From Neostapfia colusana (Eukaryota > Streptophyta > Magnoliopsida > Poales > Poaceae), in the NCBI GenBank assembly GCA_030760725.1, contig JASWHV010000001.1, positions 28,579,928 through 28,643,927 on the forward strand: a DNA stretch of 64,000 bases, given 5' to 3'. A model generated the notes under the pieces. It did not search any database and was not told where the DNA came from. It saw only the letters and a program-made list of their open reading frames with translations. A program made the translations under genes and the position numbers. This document shows positions 21,801 through 33,800 of this stretch, in pieces (the stretch's first letter is position 1; the number at the start of each line of letters is the position of its first letter).

Positions 21801-24800
21801 TGTCACAACCGGTTTTCCATAAGGAACACCCGAGCGTATTCTCACATGTATGCCAGGATCAGTTGATTCATACATGTGTCGACAAAAGTGAAATATCATT
21901 GTATTACAAGCCAAGTTTATCATACAACGTAATATTACATCATAAGATATAAAATATCAAATATGAGTATAAGTACACTAATATCACAACAGCGGAAGAT
22001 TCTAGCGTGGTGCTCCCGTTCCACAGGAGTTGCCCGGGGGTTTCGCCAACCTAGAATAACTTCTCGGGATCGAAGTCCTCCTCATTGAAGTCTACATCGT
22101 CATTTGCACCTGAGCAGCAATATGATATCCAACAAAAGCAAGTTTGAGTACCAAAAGTACTCAGCAAGTGTAGGAAAAAATGTTATGAAGGCCAATAGCA
22201 AAAGGTTAATATGGTTAAGCACTATGCATTAATCCTAAGCCTTAGCTTTTATTAGCAGCCTATCTTACTAACTGATAATCCCACCAGCCTCATAATTAAT
22301 TCATTAATGTTAGGTTACACCACCCAACAACCTTTCCAACCCATATCCATGTTTCTCTAATCATGGACAAGTCCAAGCCGCTCTTGACCGTGAGCACGGC
22401 TGTCATGACAGTTTGGTTCTCTGCAGAGTATGTACCACTTTACCCACAAGTAGTGATTTCATCCCCTGTTGCCAGGTGGACTAAGAAAACCTCCCTGATA
22501 TCCGTGGTTGCAAGACACATTACACACTTCCTTTGGTGTGCGATCAGGAGATCACTACATGGCCTTTACAAAGGATCTACCGGCAAGTACAAGCCCACTG
22601 GGGTTTCACCGTTGCAGTTCCTGGGAGTAAACCATCCCCTGCAGAAGCCCCCTCTTGAGCCTTGCAGTTCCCAGGGCAGTCAAAAATGGACTCCCATTCC
22701 CCGCACCATCTAAACACTCATACTATACCGGCAAACTCCTAATTAATTGGCCAAGCTGCCCCATCTCAGTCTTGTGGTGGCACTGTAAAGTCGGTTAACT
22801 GTTCCATGAACCGGTCCTTAGAATCTAAGATAGGCACTAACTCATTCCCGAGTCTCGTGCACGAAGCACCAACCAAAACAACCAGCCTGTCTAGATTCAT
22901 AACAACATGACACACACTTGTGTCTTTGATATAATTCCACAAGACTAACCACATTTATGTTTCATTCATTTTCTAAGTACTAAGCATGGCTACAACAACA
23001 ACAACAACAACAACAACCAAGCCTTTATCCCAAGCCTGTTGGGGTCGGCTAGACATGAAACCCAATATCAATAAAGTAAAAGAGAGGAAGAGATATAAGA
23101 ACAAGGAAAAAAGAAAAAAGAGAAAAAAAAAAGAAAAAAAAGAAAAAAAAAAGAAAAAGGAAAAAGAGAAAAGAAATAAGAAAAAAAGGAAAAGATAACC
23201 AACAATTATCAACTAAGTCCCTCCATGGTTCAACAAGGAATGATAAAGGAATATAACTAAGGAAAAACCTAAATTAGGTTTCATGTTAATGACATCATGC
23301 AAGCATTCTAACTAATCATCCTAGAATAGGAACAAAGTGGTCAAGGAGCACTTGCCTTTGAATGAAGGGTGATTCACTTCAAACTCTTGCTTTTGAATAT
23401 TATGAAACGGTTCTTGGGTTGGTTCTATCCATCATATACACACAAAACAATGCCAAACATGCCATAAGAATCTTAGCAATGTATCTCAATCATATATATT
23501 TGATTACACACATGCACCTGTTGATTTCATGTCATTTCATGTGATTTGAAATAAAATAAGTTTCAAATGGGCATCTATATCCTTCTACTTTATCTTTGTT
23601 GTAGCCAAAACACTCATTTTCTAGTTTTGTAGTGATATTAATAATTTCTAGGATTTTATGTGTATATATATTAAATTTTATAATAAATTAAATCATAAAA
23701 GTCATTTAAATAATTACTATAATCATTTTCAGAATTCATTTTACTATTTTCTACATTTCAGAACCTATTTATGTATTTGGAACAGTTTCCATAATTTTCC
23801 TTCATTATACAATATTTTATCTATATTTCAGTATTTATTTAATACTTAAAAATGCATTTTCGGCCATTTAAATAATTATTCTGGACTACAGAAACTTAAA
23901 ATACATAAAAGTATAAAAACAGGATAATCTTATGTTATTTAATAAATTTCTACAATTTTCTAATACCTATACTGTTTTTATTTTGATTTTTCAGAATTAA
24001 TTTGACACCAAATAAATAATTTCAGTTTCTGACAATTATTATTTTTAACTTCAGAATTTATTTTCTGTTCAGAATGTTTCAACAGTGCTTTTAATAAATT
24101 TCTTACATTTTCAGAAATCATTTAGCCTATTTTTATTAATTACAGAATTAAAAATAAACTTTTAAACTGATTTGGGCCAATTTGTAATATTTTCAAACTT
24201 TCTAGGGTTCAAATTGAATTTACAGAACTGTTTTTACCAATTTCTAAAATGCACAGGGGCTAATTGGCTATTTCACAGTGAATTTCCAATTTTCTATAAG
24301 CCTAGGGTTGATTCTGTAAATCACTAGGGCTATTTCCTAGTTATTTAAATCTCCGGGGGTCCGTCTGTGAAATTTCCAACGGTTACGCCCTGTTTTAAAT
24401 GTGGGCCGTTGAATCTGAGATCAACGCCCAGATTAAAAGAATCGAACCGGTATCGGTTCTTTTAATTCTAACCGTTCACTTCGGATGTGAGGGTTCAGAA
24501 GCGGCCACGTCGCCTCCAACCCTTCTCCCTCACGGCCGGCGGCTGCGCGCGCCGGCGAGCGGCGGTGGCCTCACCGTAAACTATCGGTTTTTGCCATTTC
24601 TTCACTATTTCTCGATCTCTTTGCATCAGAAGAGAGAGGGGGTGATGGGGAACTCACCTAGGGGGTTCTCGGGGATCAGAAACGGCCGGAGAGGGGTGAT
24701 CGATGGCGGCAGTGAAGGAATTCCGGCGATCTTCATCGGCAGCGCTTCCCAGCCTCGCTTCTTCAAAGAATTTCGTCAGGAACTCGGTCTGGAGGCCGTG

Positions 24801-25155
24801 GAAGGGTGTAGGGACTGCTAGAACCGAGGATCTCCGAGTGTATTCGAAGAATTTGAGTTTTTGGTGGTTTTTCTGATCGGGGGAGTAAGGACGGTTTCTG
24901 TGGGGTAAAATGGTCGGGGTTGAGCGGTATTTGTAGAGGGTGAAGAGGCGGCGGTTGTGAGGGCGCCGGTTGCGGAGGGGCGTGAGAAATTGAGTGTGGC
25001 CGAAGTGTTTTTGCCACATGTGATAATAGAGGGAGAGAGAGAGGAGGAGGGTGGCGGTTGCTCGGGGAAGAAGAGGCCATTGGACACGTGGTTCACGCTT
25101 GGGAACGAAGGAAGGGAGAGGGAGCGGTTTTGGTTTTAGGTTTTCGGTTGTTTCA
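21801..25155 (-). repeat. 3' LTR of the Tekay chromovirus
   Basis: 3355 bp, longer than its partner because about 209 bp of an RTE LINE 3' end (22989-23197) is inserted. AT-rich between 23500 and 24350, GC-rich near 24530-24560. Open frames inside (such as 24399-24821) are shared by both LTRs but have no known domain. Confidence 0.93.
22989..23197 (-). mobile_element. RTE LINE 3' end inserted in the LTR
   Basis: On the minus strand this is the tail of the RTE LINE at 47220-47457: purine/pyrimidine-rich tract, then AGCCGACCCCAACAGGC and ending in (TTG)n. It is absent from the partner LTR, where 14 different bases occupy the site, so the insertion either deleted target bases or was followed by rearrangement. 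No target duplication is seen. Confidence 0.85.
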
Positions 25156-25172
25156 ATTCTACCCCCCTTAAG
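25156..25172 (-). other. Polypurine tract of the Tekay chromovirus
   Basis: Minus-strand CTTAAGGGGGGTAGAAT directly before the 3' LTR; the expected plus-strand primer for reverse transcription. Confidence 0.8.
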
Positions 25173-25198
25173 AAAAATCTCGTCCTCGAGGTTTGTAA

Positions 25199-26231
25199 TT
25201 ATAAAGGAAACAGATTGGGAAATTGTGACTTGAGTTCATCTTCTCTTTCCCATGTAGCTTCTGCCTCAGAATGATATTTCCATTGAACCTTGCACATACG
25301 GATTATTTTGTTTCTTGTAACCTTTTCCATTGTGTCAAGAATTTTTATAGGGTACTCGGTATATGAAAGATCTTCTTGTACATCCAATTCATCCAATGGT
25401 AGTTGTTCTTCTAGTGTTCTCAAACACTTCTTGAGTAGTGATACGTGGAACACATCGTGTACATCCGACAATCGGGAGGGTAACTTCAACTGATATGCTA
25501 CCTCTCCTTTGCGTTCCATTATCTTGAATGGTCCGATATACCGAGGCGCTAGCTTCCCTCTTACTTTAAATCTCTTTAGTCCATGCATAGGTGACACTTT
25601 GAGATACACATAGTCTCCCACTTCGAATACTAGTTCTCTTCGCCTTGTGTCCGCATAACTCTTTTGTCTTGTTTGAGCTATCTTTAGATTGTTGTGAATT
25701 TCTCTTACTTTCTTTTCTGCATTCTTTAATACTTCAGGTCCAAACACCTTATTCTCACCTATTTGATCCCAAAATAATGGAGTTCTACATCTTCTTCCAT
25801 ATAGAGCCTCAAATGGGGACATCTTCATACTTGCTTGGTAGCTATTATTGTAGGAGAATTCTGCATATGGCAAATTCTTATCCCAACTCCTACTATTTTT
25901 GAGAGCACAAGCTCTGAGCATATCTTCAAGAATTTGATTGGTCCTTTCCGTTATAATTTTCCTTCACTGGAATGAAGTGAGCAACTTTGGTCAATCTATC
26001 CACTATCACCCATATTGAGTCATACCCCGTTTGTGTCCTAGGCAAACCCACTATGAAGTCCATCCCAATTTCTTCCCACTTCCATTCAGGTATCTTTAGT
26101 GGTTGTAACAGCCCTGCAGGCCTTTGGTGTTCTGCTTTGACTAGCTGACATGTGTCACACAATGCCACATGCTCTGCAACATCTCTTTTCATTCCGTACC
26201 ACCAATATCTTGTCTTAAGGTCATGATACAT
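25199..26231 (-). pseudogene. Integrase and chromodomain of the Tekay chromovirus, core deleted
   Basis: Minus strand. From 26231: the end of the HHCC zinc domain (HVALCDTCQLVKAEH), then the first catalytic Asp (MDFIVGLPRT). At about 25930-25960 the frame jumps straight to TNQILEDML. The segment that should hold the second Asp (DRGxQF) and the Glu (HPQTDGQTE) is missing, roughly 55-60 codons, with a frame change. The frame 25921-25199 carries the C-terminal region (LPYAEFSYNNSYQ, PLFWD) and ends in a chromodomain (about 25199-25360) with KVQWKYHSEAEATWERED. A TAG precedes 26231. The chromodomain is of the type carried by Tekay elements and thought to guide integration to marked histones. Without the core this copy cannot make an active integrase. 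Confidence 0.9.
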
Positions 26232-26462
26232 CTATGTACTTCCAGGATGGATAGAATAATCAGAATCATCAGCCTCTTTTAAAATTAACTTCTTTATTTC
26301 CTTGATATCTGGCACACATATTCTTTTACCATGCCATATGATACCATTCTTATCTTCTCTAAATCCCGGGGCTTTGTTTTCTTTGATCAACTCCTTGATT
26401 TCTTTGATCTTTTCATCATTCTTTTGACCATTTCGTATATCTTGTTCTAGAGTTGAGTCAAC

Positions 26463-27783
26463 TTACATTGCTATGGCTTCTGTATGATTCACTAAGCATA
26501 AGTTGAGTCTTGCGAACTCTTCACAAAGTTGGGGTTGTAGATCTCTCATTGTTAACATGTTAACATGTGTCTTTCTGCTCAAGGCATCTGCAACCACATT
26601 AGCTTTTCCAGGATGATAATTGATTCCCACATCAAAATCGTTAATGAACTCCAACCATCTTCTTTGCCGAAGGTTGAGACCTGGCTGAGTGAAGACATAC
26701 TTCAAACTCTTATGATCAGTATAGATCTCAGTTCTTTTACCCATTAGGTAATGTCTCCATAACTTTAATGCATGTACAACTTCTGCCAACTCTAGATCAT
26801 GGGTAGGATAGTTCTTCTCATGCTTCCGAAGTTGTCGGGAAGCATAGGCAATAACATGCCCTTCTTGCATAAGCACACATCCTAACCCTTGTCCTGAAGC
26901 ATCACAATATACAGAGAATGATTTCTCCATATCGGGCATAACCAAGACTGGGGCAGTTGTTAACTTCTTCTTTAATTCTTGAAAGCTTGATTCGCACTCT
27001 TGAGACCATACAAAAGCAGCTCCTTTTTCCAACATCCTTGTGAGTGGCTTGGCTATTTTTGAAAATCCTTCGATGAACCTTCGGTAATAGCCTGCCAATC
27101 CTAAGAAGCTTCGGATTTCACCGACATTCTCTGGTGTCTTCCACTTTTGAACACCAGATATCTTTTCTGGGTCTACTGAGATTCCTCCTTCGGAGATAAT
27201 ATGTCCCAGAAAAGAAACTTTCTTAAGCCAAAATTCACACTTACTGAATTTGGCATAAAGTTGGTTTTCTCTTAGCTTTTGCAATACTATCCTCAGGTGC
27301 TCTTCATGTTCTTTCTCATTCTTTGAGTATATGAGGATATCATCAATGAACACTACTACAAACTTGTCCAAGTATTTCATGAACACCTTATTCATAAGGT
27401 ACATGAAATATGCCGGAGCATTTGTTAGTCCAAAAGGCATAACTGTATACTCATACAGTCCATACCTAGAAACAAATGATGTCTTTGGTATATCCGATTC
27501 TCTTATCTTTAGTTGATGATATCCGGAACGGAGGTCAAACTTGGAGAATACACATGCACCTCTTAATTGATCAAATAAGTCCTCAATACGAGGTAAAGGG
27601 TACTTGTTTTTTTATCGTCACCTCATTGAGGGCACGGTAATCTACACACAACCTCTTGGTCCCATCTTTTTTTGGTACAAATATGACTGGAGCTCCCCAT
27701 GGTGAGGAACTAGGACGGATATACCCTTTTTCCGATAACTCTCGGATATGATCCTTGAGTTCTGCTAACTGTTGGGTATCCAT
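26463..27783 (-). pseudogene. Reverse transcriptase and RNase H of the Tekay chromovirus
   Basis: Minus strand, two frames: 27783-27583 (start of RT, KKDGTKRLCVDYRALNEV) and 27440-26463. The active site FIDDIL is at about residues 31-36 of the second frame, followed by the connection and an RNase H with YCDASGQGLGCVL and TDHKSLKYV. The break near 27605 lies in an oligo-A/T run, a likely slippage indel. Another stop (TAG, 27799-27801) separates this from the protease. All RT motifs I can check are otherwise present. Confidence 0.92.
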
Positions 27784-27798
27784 CCGATATGGTCTTTT

Positions 27799-29481
27799 CT
27801 ATATGGGAGCAGTACCAGGTACTAATTCTATAATGAATTCTACTTCTCGATCCGGTGGCATACCTGGTAACTCCTCGGGAAACACATCTGGAAATTTATT
27901 GACAATCTTTATATCTTCAATGACTACTTCGGTCTTGTTGAGTTGAACGTTTCCAGAAGGTACTTGAATAGATGTGAACTCAACCTTTGTTCCATCCGTA
28001 TGTGTTAGTTCCACTGTTCTCGTTGAACAATGTATAACTCCTTTATATTTGGTTAACCAGTCCATTCCCAAGATGATATCTATCCCTTGTGATTCTATCA
28101 CAATGAGGTTTGCAAGGAATTCTACTCCATTAACTCCTAGCTTTACCTTGGGACATACTTGCTTTGTCTTTATTTCTCCTCCCGGAGAATTCACTACTAA
28201 CACTCGATTCATAGATACAATTGATAATTTGTGCTTGGTTATGAATTCCTTGGCTTTGAATGATTGTGTTGCACCAGAGTCAAACAAAATTGTAGCAGGA
28301 TAAGTATTGGCAGAGAACATACCAATCACCACATCTGGTGCCTCTTGTGCTTCCTCCATGGTCACATGATTCACCTTGCCACGCACAAGATTCTGTGGTT
28401 GAGGTGGCTTCTTGTTGGGGCACCGGTTGGCATAGTGTCCCGTTTCTCCACAGTTGTAGCATTGTCCTGTGACCTTGTTTAGTGGAGCCTTATTGCCTTG
28501 TTGTGCATTTGGAGGGTTTGGCCCTACAGGACGAGGTTGAAAGGCAGGACGTTGTTGCTGCACTTGTTGTCGCTGCTGTTGTGGTTGAAAAATTGGATTC
28601 CTAGCAGCAGGGTTGTAGCTCCTTTGAAACTGATTGGGAGCTATAGGTCGATTCATTGCTCCCGTCGGCGGTGATGAGAAACGGGGCCGACTGTTGCTGC
28701 TAGAAGACTGTCCTTGCCAATTCATTTTTCTCTGTCGCTCCTCAACTAACTTTTGTCTTTTTCTTTCCACTATGAAAGCCTTGTTGATGAGCTTTTGAAA
28801 ACTTTTATAGTCACTTGAAGACATGGCATACTGTATTTCTGAGTTCAAGCCCTCAATGAAACAGTCTTGTTTCTTTTCATCCGTGTCTATGTCTCCCGGA
28901 GCATAGCGAGATAACTGTGTGAACTTAGTAAGGTATTCTCACACGGACATGCTACCTTGCTTCAGGTTGAGGAACTCCTTCCGCTTGTTCTTTATTTCTC
29001 CTGCTGTAACATAGTGATTGCGGAAGGCGAGTTTGAACTCATTCCATGAGATACTTTCTGGATCCTCATGAGCTTCTTTGTATGCCGTCCACCAGTCCGC
29101 TGTAGATACATATAGTTGGTGAGAAGCAAAGAGTACCCTCTCACGCCCTGGGCATTGTATGATCTGCAACTTGTTCTCAATATTCTTGAGCCAATCATCA
29201 GCTTCTAATGGCTCTATAGCATTGTCAAACCTTGGTGGTTGGGTGCTTAGGAACTCATTCAACTTTGGTTGACGTGGTGCATTCTGAATTTGTGGTTGAG
29301 GTTGTTGCATGTTGGCCACCACTTGTGTCAAGTTTTGAATGAGTTGGTTTTGCATGTTCATCATCTGTTGTATCACCTCTCCATCAGCTTTGCGTGCAAC
29401 TCGTGGCTGCCATCCAGGTAAAGGAAACTCTGCAGCCTCATTGTTGTTGTTCCCTTCGTTGTGTCTCCTTCTTCCTGCCAT
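27799..29481 (-). pseudogene. Gag and protease of the Tekay chromovirus
   Basis: Minus strand. ATG at 29481 starts gag with a basic MAGRRRHNEG leader, a Gln-rich stretch, and the capsid retrotrans_gag domain (ADDWLKNIENKL, WWTAYKEAHED, FRNHYV). An in-frame TGA at 28939-28941 interrupts it. The frame resumes with the rest of the capsid, a Gln/Pro/Asn-rich linker and the zinc knuckle CYNCGETGHYANRC (about 28420-28460). The aspartic protease follows (LFDSGATQSF, then ILGMDWL near 28050). A TAG at 27799 ends it. The stop at 28939 fits a CGA-to-TGA change, but the original codon is inferred. Confidence 0.92.
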
Positions 29482-29858
29482 CTATTGTGAAAGACTATGT
29501 TTAAACTTAATATATAAATGTTCTCTTAAGTGTATTACGTTGTGTATTTACTTCATCAGTTCTACACAAGAGTTACAAAAGTTTCTACTTCGTTTATTAA
29601 ATGATCATGGTTGAAGCAAACTAAGCATTTATATTCCTTAATAGATATGTACATACACTAACGCGGTTGTGAACATAAGCCTACGACTTTCACAACTCAC
29701 GTTTATACACTAACAATATATTACATCATCAACCTAAACAAGTGCACTAATCAACCATTACACACTAGTCAATACAATACCATACGTACGTACTACACGA
29801 GCCACTACATGAGCAAGGACACCTATTCCCAGTTGTCCCCTAGGTTCTGTGCATCCTC

Positions 29859-30627
29859 CTATGCGTTCCCGCCATCACCATCAGGAGTGCTAGCCTCTGA
29901 CTCAGCTGTGGAGGCCTCAGGTGCTGGAGAAGCATGAGGGCGTTTGGCTGCTCTACGGTCTGGAGAGTCCGGAGTCCAAGTGTCTCCATCTGAAGCATAG
30001 AGATCACTCACTTCTCCATCCCTCATCCTTATCAGTCCACGCATTATGGCCTCCGTCTTCTTCAAAAGGTCACGTACGTCTTGAAGCTCCTGTTGGCAGT
30101 TCTGTAGCCTGGTGATGACGTCAACTCCTACCTTGAGGCTCATCTCCATCTGCACTATGTTGCAACCTTCATGGATTGGCTCGTAGTTGAACACCGCACT
30201 TCCACTTTGTCGCCGAGGGGTGTACATGTATTGAGTCCCCTCAAGGCGGCCACGGTTGGTGTAGCTCTGGCAAGTGATCGCCTCCCAAGTGGCGTCCTTC
30301 TCAGCTTCTGCCATGGTAGACCTCCATGCTGGCGAATTGTGGATCTTGAGCAGCTTGTTCTCATAGTAGATCCTCGCCTGCGACTTCCACTCCTCACGTT
30401 CTGTGCGAGAAACTCGAGTGGTGTCGTACTGCACCTCTAACTTGCCGATGTAACCAGCACAGCGAAGGAGGTGTGTGTCTAAGGCGATCCACCATGCCTC
30501 TAGTGGACTCTCCGTGGGTCTGGTAGGTGGCGGGGTTGTCCACCTCCTCGACAGTGCGTTCAGCCAGCTGCTGTCGGGGAACTCGTCCTCCGGTGGACTT
30601 ACGGGCCGTAAGACGTGTGTGTGCCAT
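29859..30627 (-). CDS. Extra ORF of the chromovirus with a histone H3-tail-like N-terminus
   Basis: Minus strand, between primer site and gag. ATG at 30627-30625 opens MAHTRLTARKSTGG, followed by RVPRQQLA. Against the histone H3 tail, 16 of 22 positions are identical; TARKSTGG is unbroken, H3 K4 is Arg, K14 is Arg, K18 is Gln, K9 and S10 are kept. The frame then runs on to 30394 (about 78 codons from this ATG), but a better-looking protein lies one base over, from about EAWWIALDTHLL (near 30510) to the stop at 29859. It has a likely coiled coil (VITRLQNCQQELQDVRDLLK), a basic RRAAKRP patch and an acidic Ser/Thr tail. A one-base shift between the H3-like part and the rest is likely in this copy. 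CTTGAAACAG just before the ATG resembles a splice acceptor, so the ATG may follow a leader intron. Function unknown; nuclear or chromatin targeting is inference. Confidence 0.7.
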
Positions 30628-30820
30628 CTGTTTCAAGAAAAATTTAAAATGTGTTTGAAAATAAACAATAATAAAATTTTGAGTATAGATGAGGTTAGAC
30701 AACATATATATAATTTAAATAATCCTCCTTCTAACAAAATATTTAGTAAAATAGTTTTTAATAAAATAGTGATGTCTATCCCGTCCATTTCTAACTAGGT
30801 TTGCGTCCTACGGGGAACCT

Positions 30821-30833
30821 GGCTCTGATACCA
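30821..30833 (-). other. Primer-binding site of the Tekay chromovirus
   Basis: Minus-strand TGGTATCAGAGCC, perfect initiator tRNA-Met type, three bases inside the 5' LTR end at 30837. Confidence 0.92.
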
Positions 30834-30836
30834 CTT

Positions 30837-33800
30837 TGTCACGCCCGGTTTTCCATAAGGAACACCCGAGCGTATTCTCACATGTATGCCAGGATCAGTT
30901 GATTCATACATGTGTCGACAAGAGTGAAATATCATTATATTACAAGCCAAGTTTATCATACAACGTAATATTACATCATAAGATATAAAATATCAAATAT
31001 GAGTATAAGTACACTAATATCATAACAGCGGAAGATTCTAGCGTGGTGCTCTCGTTTCACAGGCATTGCCCGGGGGTTTCGCCAACCTAGAATAACTCCT
31101 CGGGATCGAAGTCCTCCTCATCGAAGTCTACATCTTCATTTGCACCTGAGCAGCAATATGATATCCAACAAAAGCAAGTTTGAGTACCAAAGGTACTCAG
31201 CAAGTGTAGGAAAAAATGTTATGAAGACCAATAGCAAGGGAAGGTTAACATGGTTAAGCACTATGCATTAATCCTAAGCCTTAGCTTTTATTAGCAACCT
31301 ATCTTACTAAGTGATAATCCCACCAGCCTCATAATTAAGTCATTAATGTTAGGTTACACCACCCAATAACCTTTCCAACCCATATCCATGTTTCTCTAAT
31401 CATGGACAAGTCCAAGCCGCTCTTGACCATGAGCACGGCTGTCATGACAGTTTGGTTCTCTACAGAGATTGTACCACTTTACCCACAAGTAGTGATTTCA
31501 TCCCCTATTGCCAGGTGGACTAAGAAAACCTCCCTGATATCCGTGGTTGCAAGACACATTACACACTTCCTTTGGTGTGCGATCAGGAGATCACTACATG
31601 GCCTTTACAAAGGATCTACCGGCAAGTACAAGCCCACTGGGGTTTCACCGTTGCAGTTCCTGGGAGTAAACCATCCCCTGCAGAAGCCCCCTCTTGAGCC
31701 TTGCAGTTCCTAGGGCAGTCAAAAATGGACTCCCATTCCCCGCACCATCCAAACACTCATACTATACCGGCAAACTCCTAATTAATTGGCCAAGCTGCCC
31801 CATCTCAGTCTTGTGGTGGCACTGTAAAGCTGGTTAACTGTTCCATGAACCGGTCCTTAGAATCTAAGACAGGCACTAACTCATTCCCGAGTCTCGTGCA
31901 TGAAGCACCAACCAAAACAGTCAGCTTGTCTAGATTCATAACAACATGACACACACTTGTGTCTTTCATATAATTCCACAAGACTAACCATATTTATGTT
32001 TCATTCATTCTCTAAGTACTAAGCATGGCTAAGCACATAAAATGATAACCAACAATTATCAACTAAGTCCCTCCATGGTTCAACAAGGAATGATAAAGGA
32101 ATATAACTAAGGAAACAACCTAATTAGGTTTCTTGTTAATGACATCATGCAAGCATTCTAACTAATCATTCTAGAATAGGAACAAAGTGGTCAAGGAGCA
32201 CTTGCCTTTGAATGAAGGGTGATTCACTTCAAACTCTTGCTCCTGAAGATTATGAAACAGTTCTTGGGTTGGTTCTATCCATACATATGCACACAAAACA
32301 ATGCCAAATATGCCATAAGAATCTTAGCAATGTATCTCAATCATATATATTTGATTATACACATGCACCTATTGATTTCATGTCATTTCAAGTGATTTGA
32401 AATAAAATAAGTTTCAAATGGGCATCTATATCCTTCTACTTTATCTTTGTTGTAGCCAAAACATTCATTTTCTAGTTTTGTAGTGATATTAATAATTTCT
32501 TGGATTTTATGTGTACATATGTTAATTTTTATAATTAATTAAATCCTAAAAGTCATTTAAATAATTACTATAATCATTTTCAGAATTCATTTTACTATTT
32601 TCTACATTTCAGAACCTATTTATGTATTCGGAACAGTTTCCATAATTTTCCTTCATTATATAATATTTTATCTATATTTCAGTATTTATTTAATACTTAA
32701 AAATGCATCTTCAGCCATTTAAATAATTATTCTGGACTACAGAAACTTCAAATACATAAAAGTATAAAAACAGGATAATCTTATGTTATTTAATAAATTT
32801 CTAAAATTTTCTAATACCTATACTGTTTTTATTTTGATTTTTCAGAATTAATTTGACACCAAATAAATAATTTCAGTTTCTGATAATTATTATTTTTAAC
32901 TTCAGAATTTGTTTTCTGTTCAGAATGTTTCAACAGTGCTTTTAATAAATTTCTCACATTTTTCAGAAATCATTTAGCCTATTTTGATTAATTACAAAAT
33001 TAAAAACAAACTTTTAAACCGATTTGGGCCAATTTGTAATATTTTCAAACTTTCTAGGGTTCAAATTGAATTTACAGAACTATTTTTATCAATTTCTAAA
33101 ATGCACAGGGGCTAATTGGCTATTTCACAGTGAATTTCCAATTTTCTATAAGCCTAGGGTTGATTCTGTAAATCACAGGGGCTATTTCCTAGTTATTTAA
33201 ATCTCTAGGGATCCCTCTATGAAATTTCCAACGGTTACGGCCTGTTTTAAATGTGGGCCATTGGATCTGAGATCAACGGTCCAGATTAAAAGAATCGAAC
33301 CGGTATCGGTTCTTTTAATCCTAACAGTTCACTTCGGATTCGAGGGTTCAGAAGCGGCCACGTTGCCTCCAACCCTTCTCCCTCACGGCCGGCGGCTTCG
33401 CGCGCCGGCGAGCGGCGGCGGCCTCGCCGGAAACTATCGGTTTTTGCCATTTTTTCACTATTTCTCGATCTCTTTGCATCAAGAGAGAGAGGGGATGATG
33501 GGGAACTCACCTAGGGGGTTCTCGGGGATCAGAAACAGCCGGAGAGGGGTGATCGACGGCGGCAGTGAAGGAATTCCGGCGATCTTCGTCGGCAGCGCTT
33601 CCCAGCCTCGCTTCTTCAAAGAATTTCGTCGGGAACTCGGTCTGGAGGCCGTGGAAGGGTGTAGGGACTGCTAGAACCGAGGATCTCCGAGTGTATTCGA
33701 AGAATTTGAGTTTGTGGTGGTTTTTCCGATCGGGGGAGTGAGGGCGGTTTCTGTGGGGTAAAATGACCGGGGTTGAGCGGTATTTGTAGAGGGTGAAGAG

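Noticed and set aside
24399..24821. 140-codon ORF and its twin at 33219-33674 within the chromovirus LTRs
   Set aside because: Present only because the LTRs are duplicated; no domain, and overlapping frames on the other strand are equally long.
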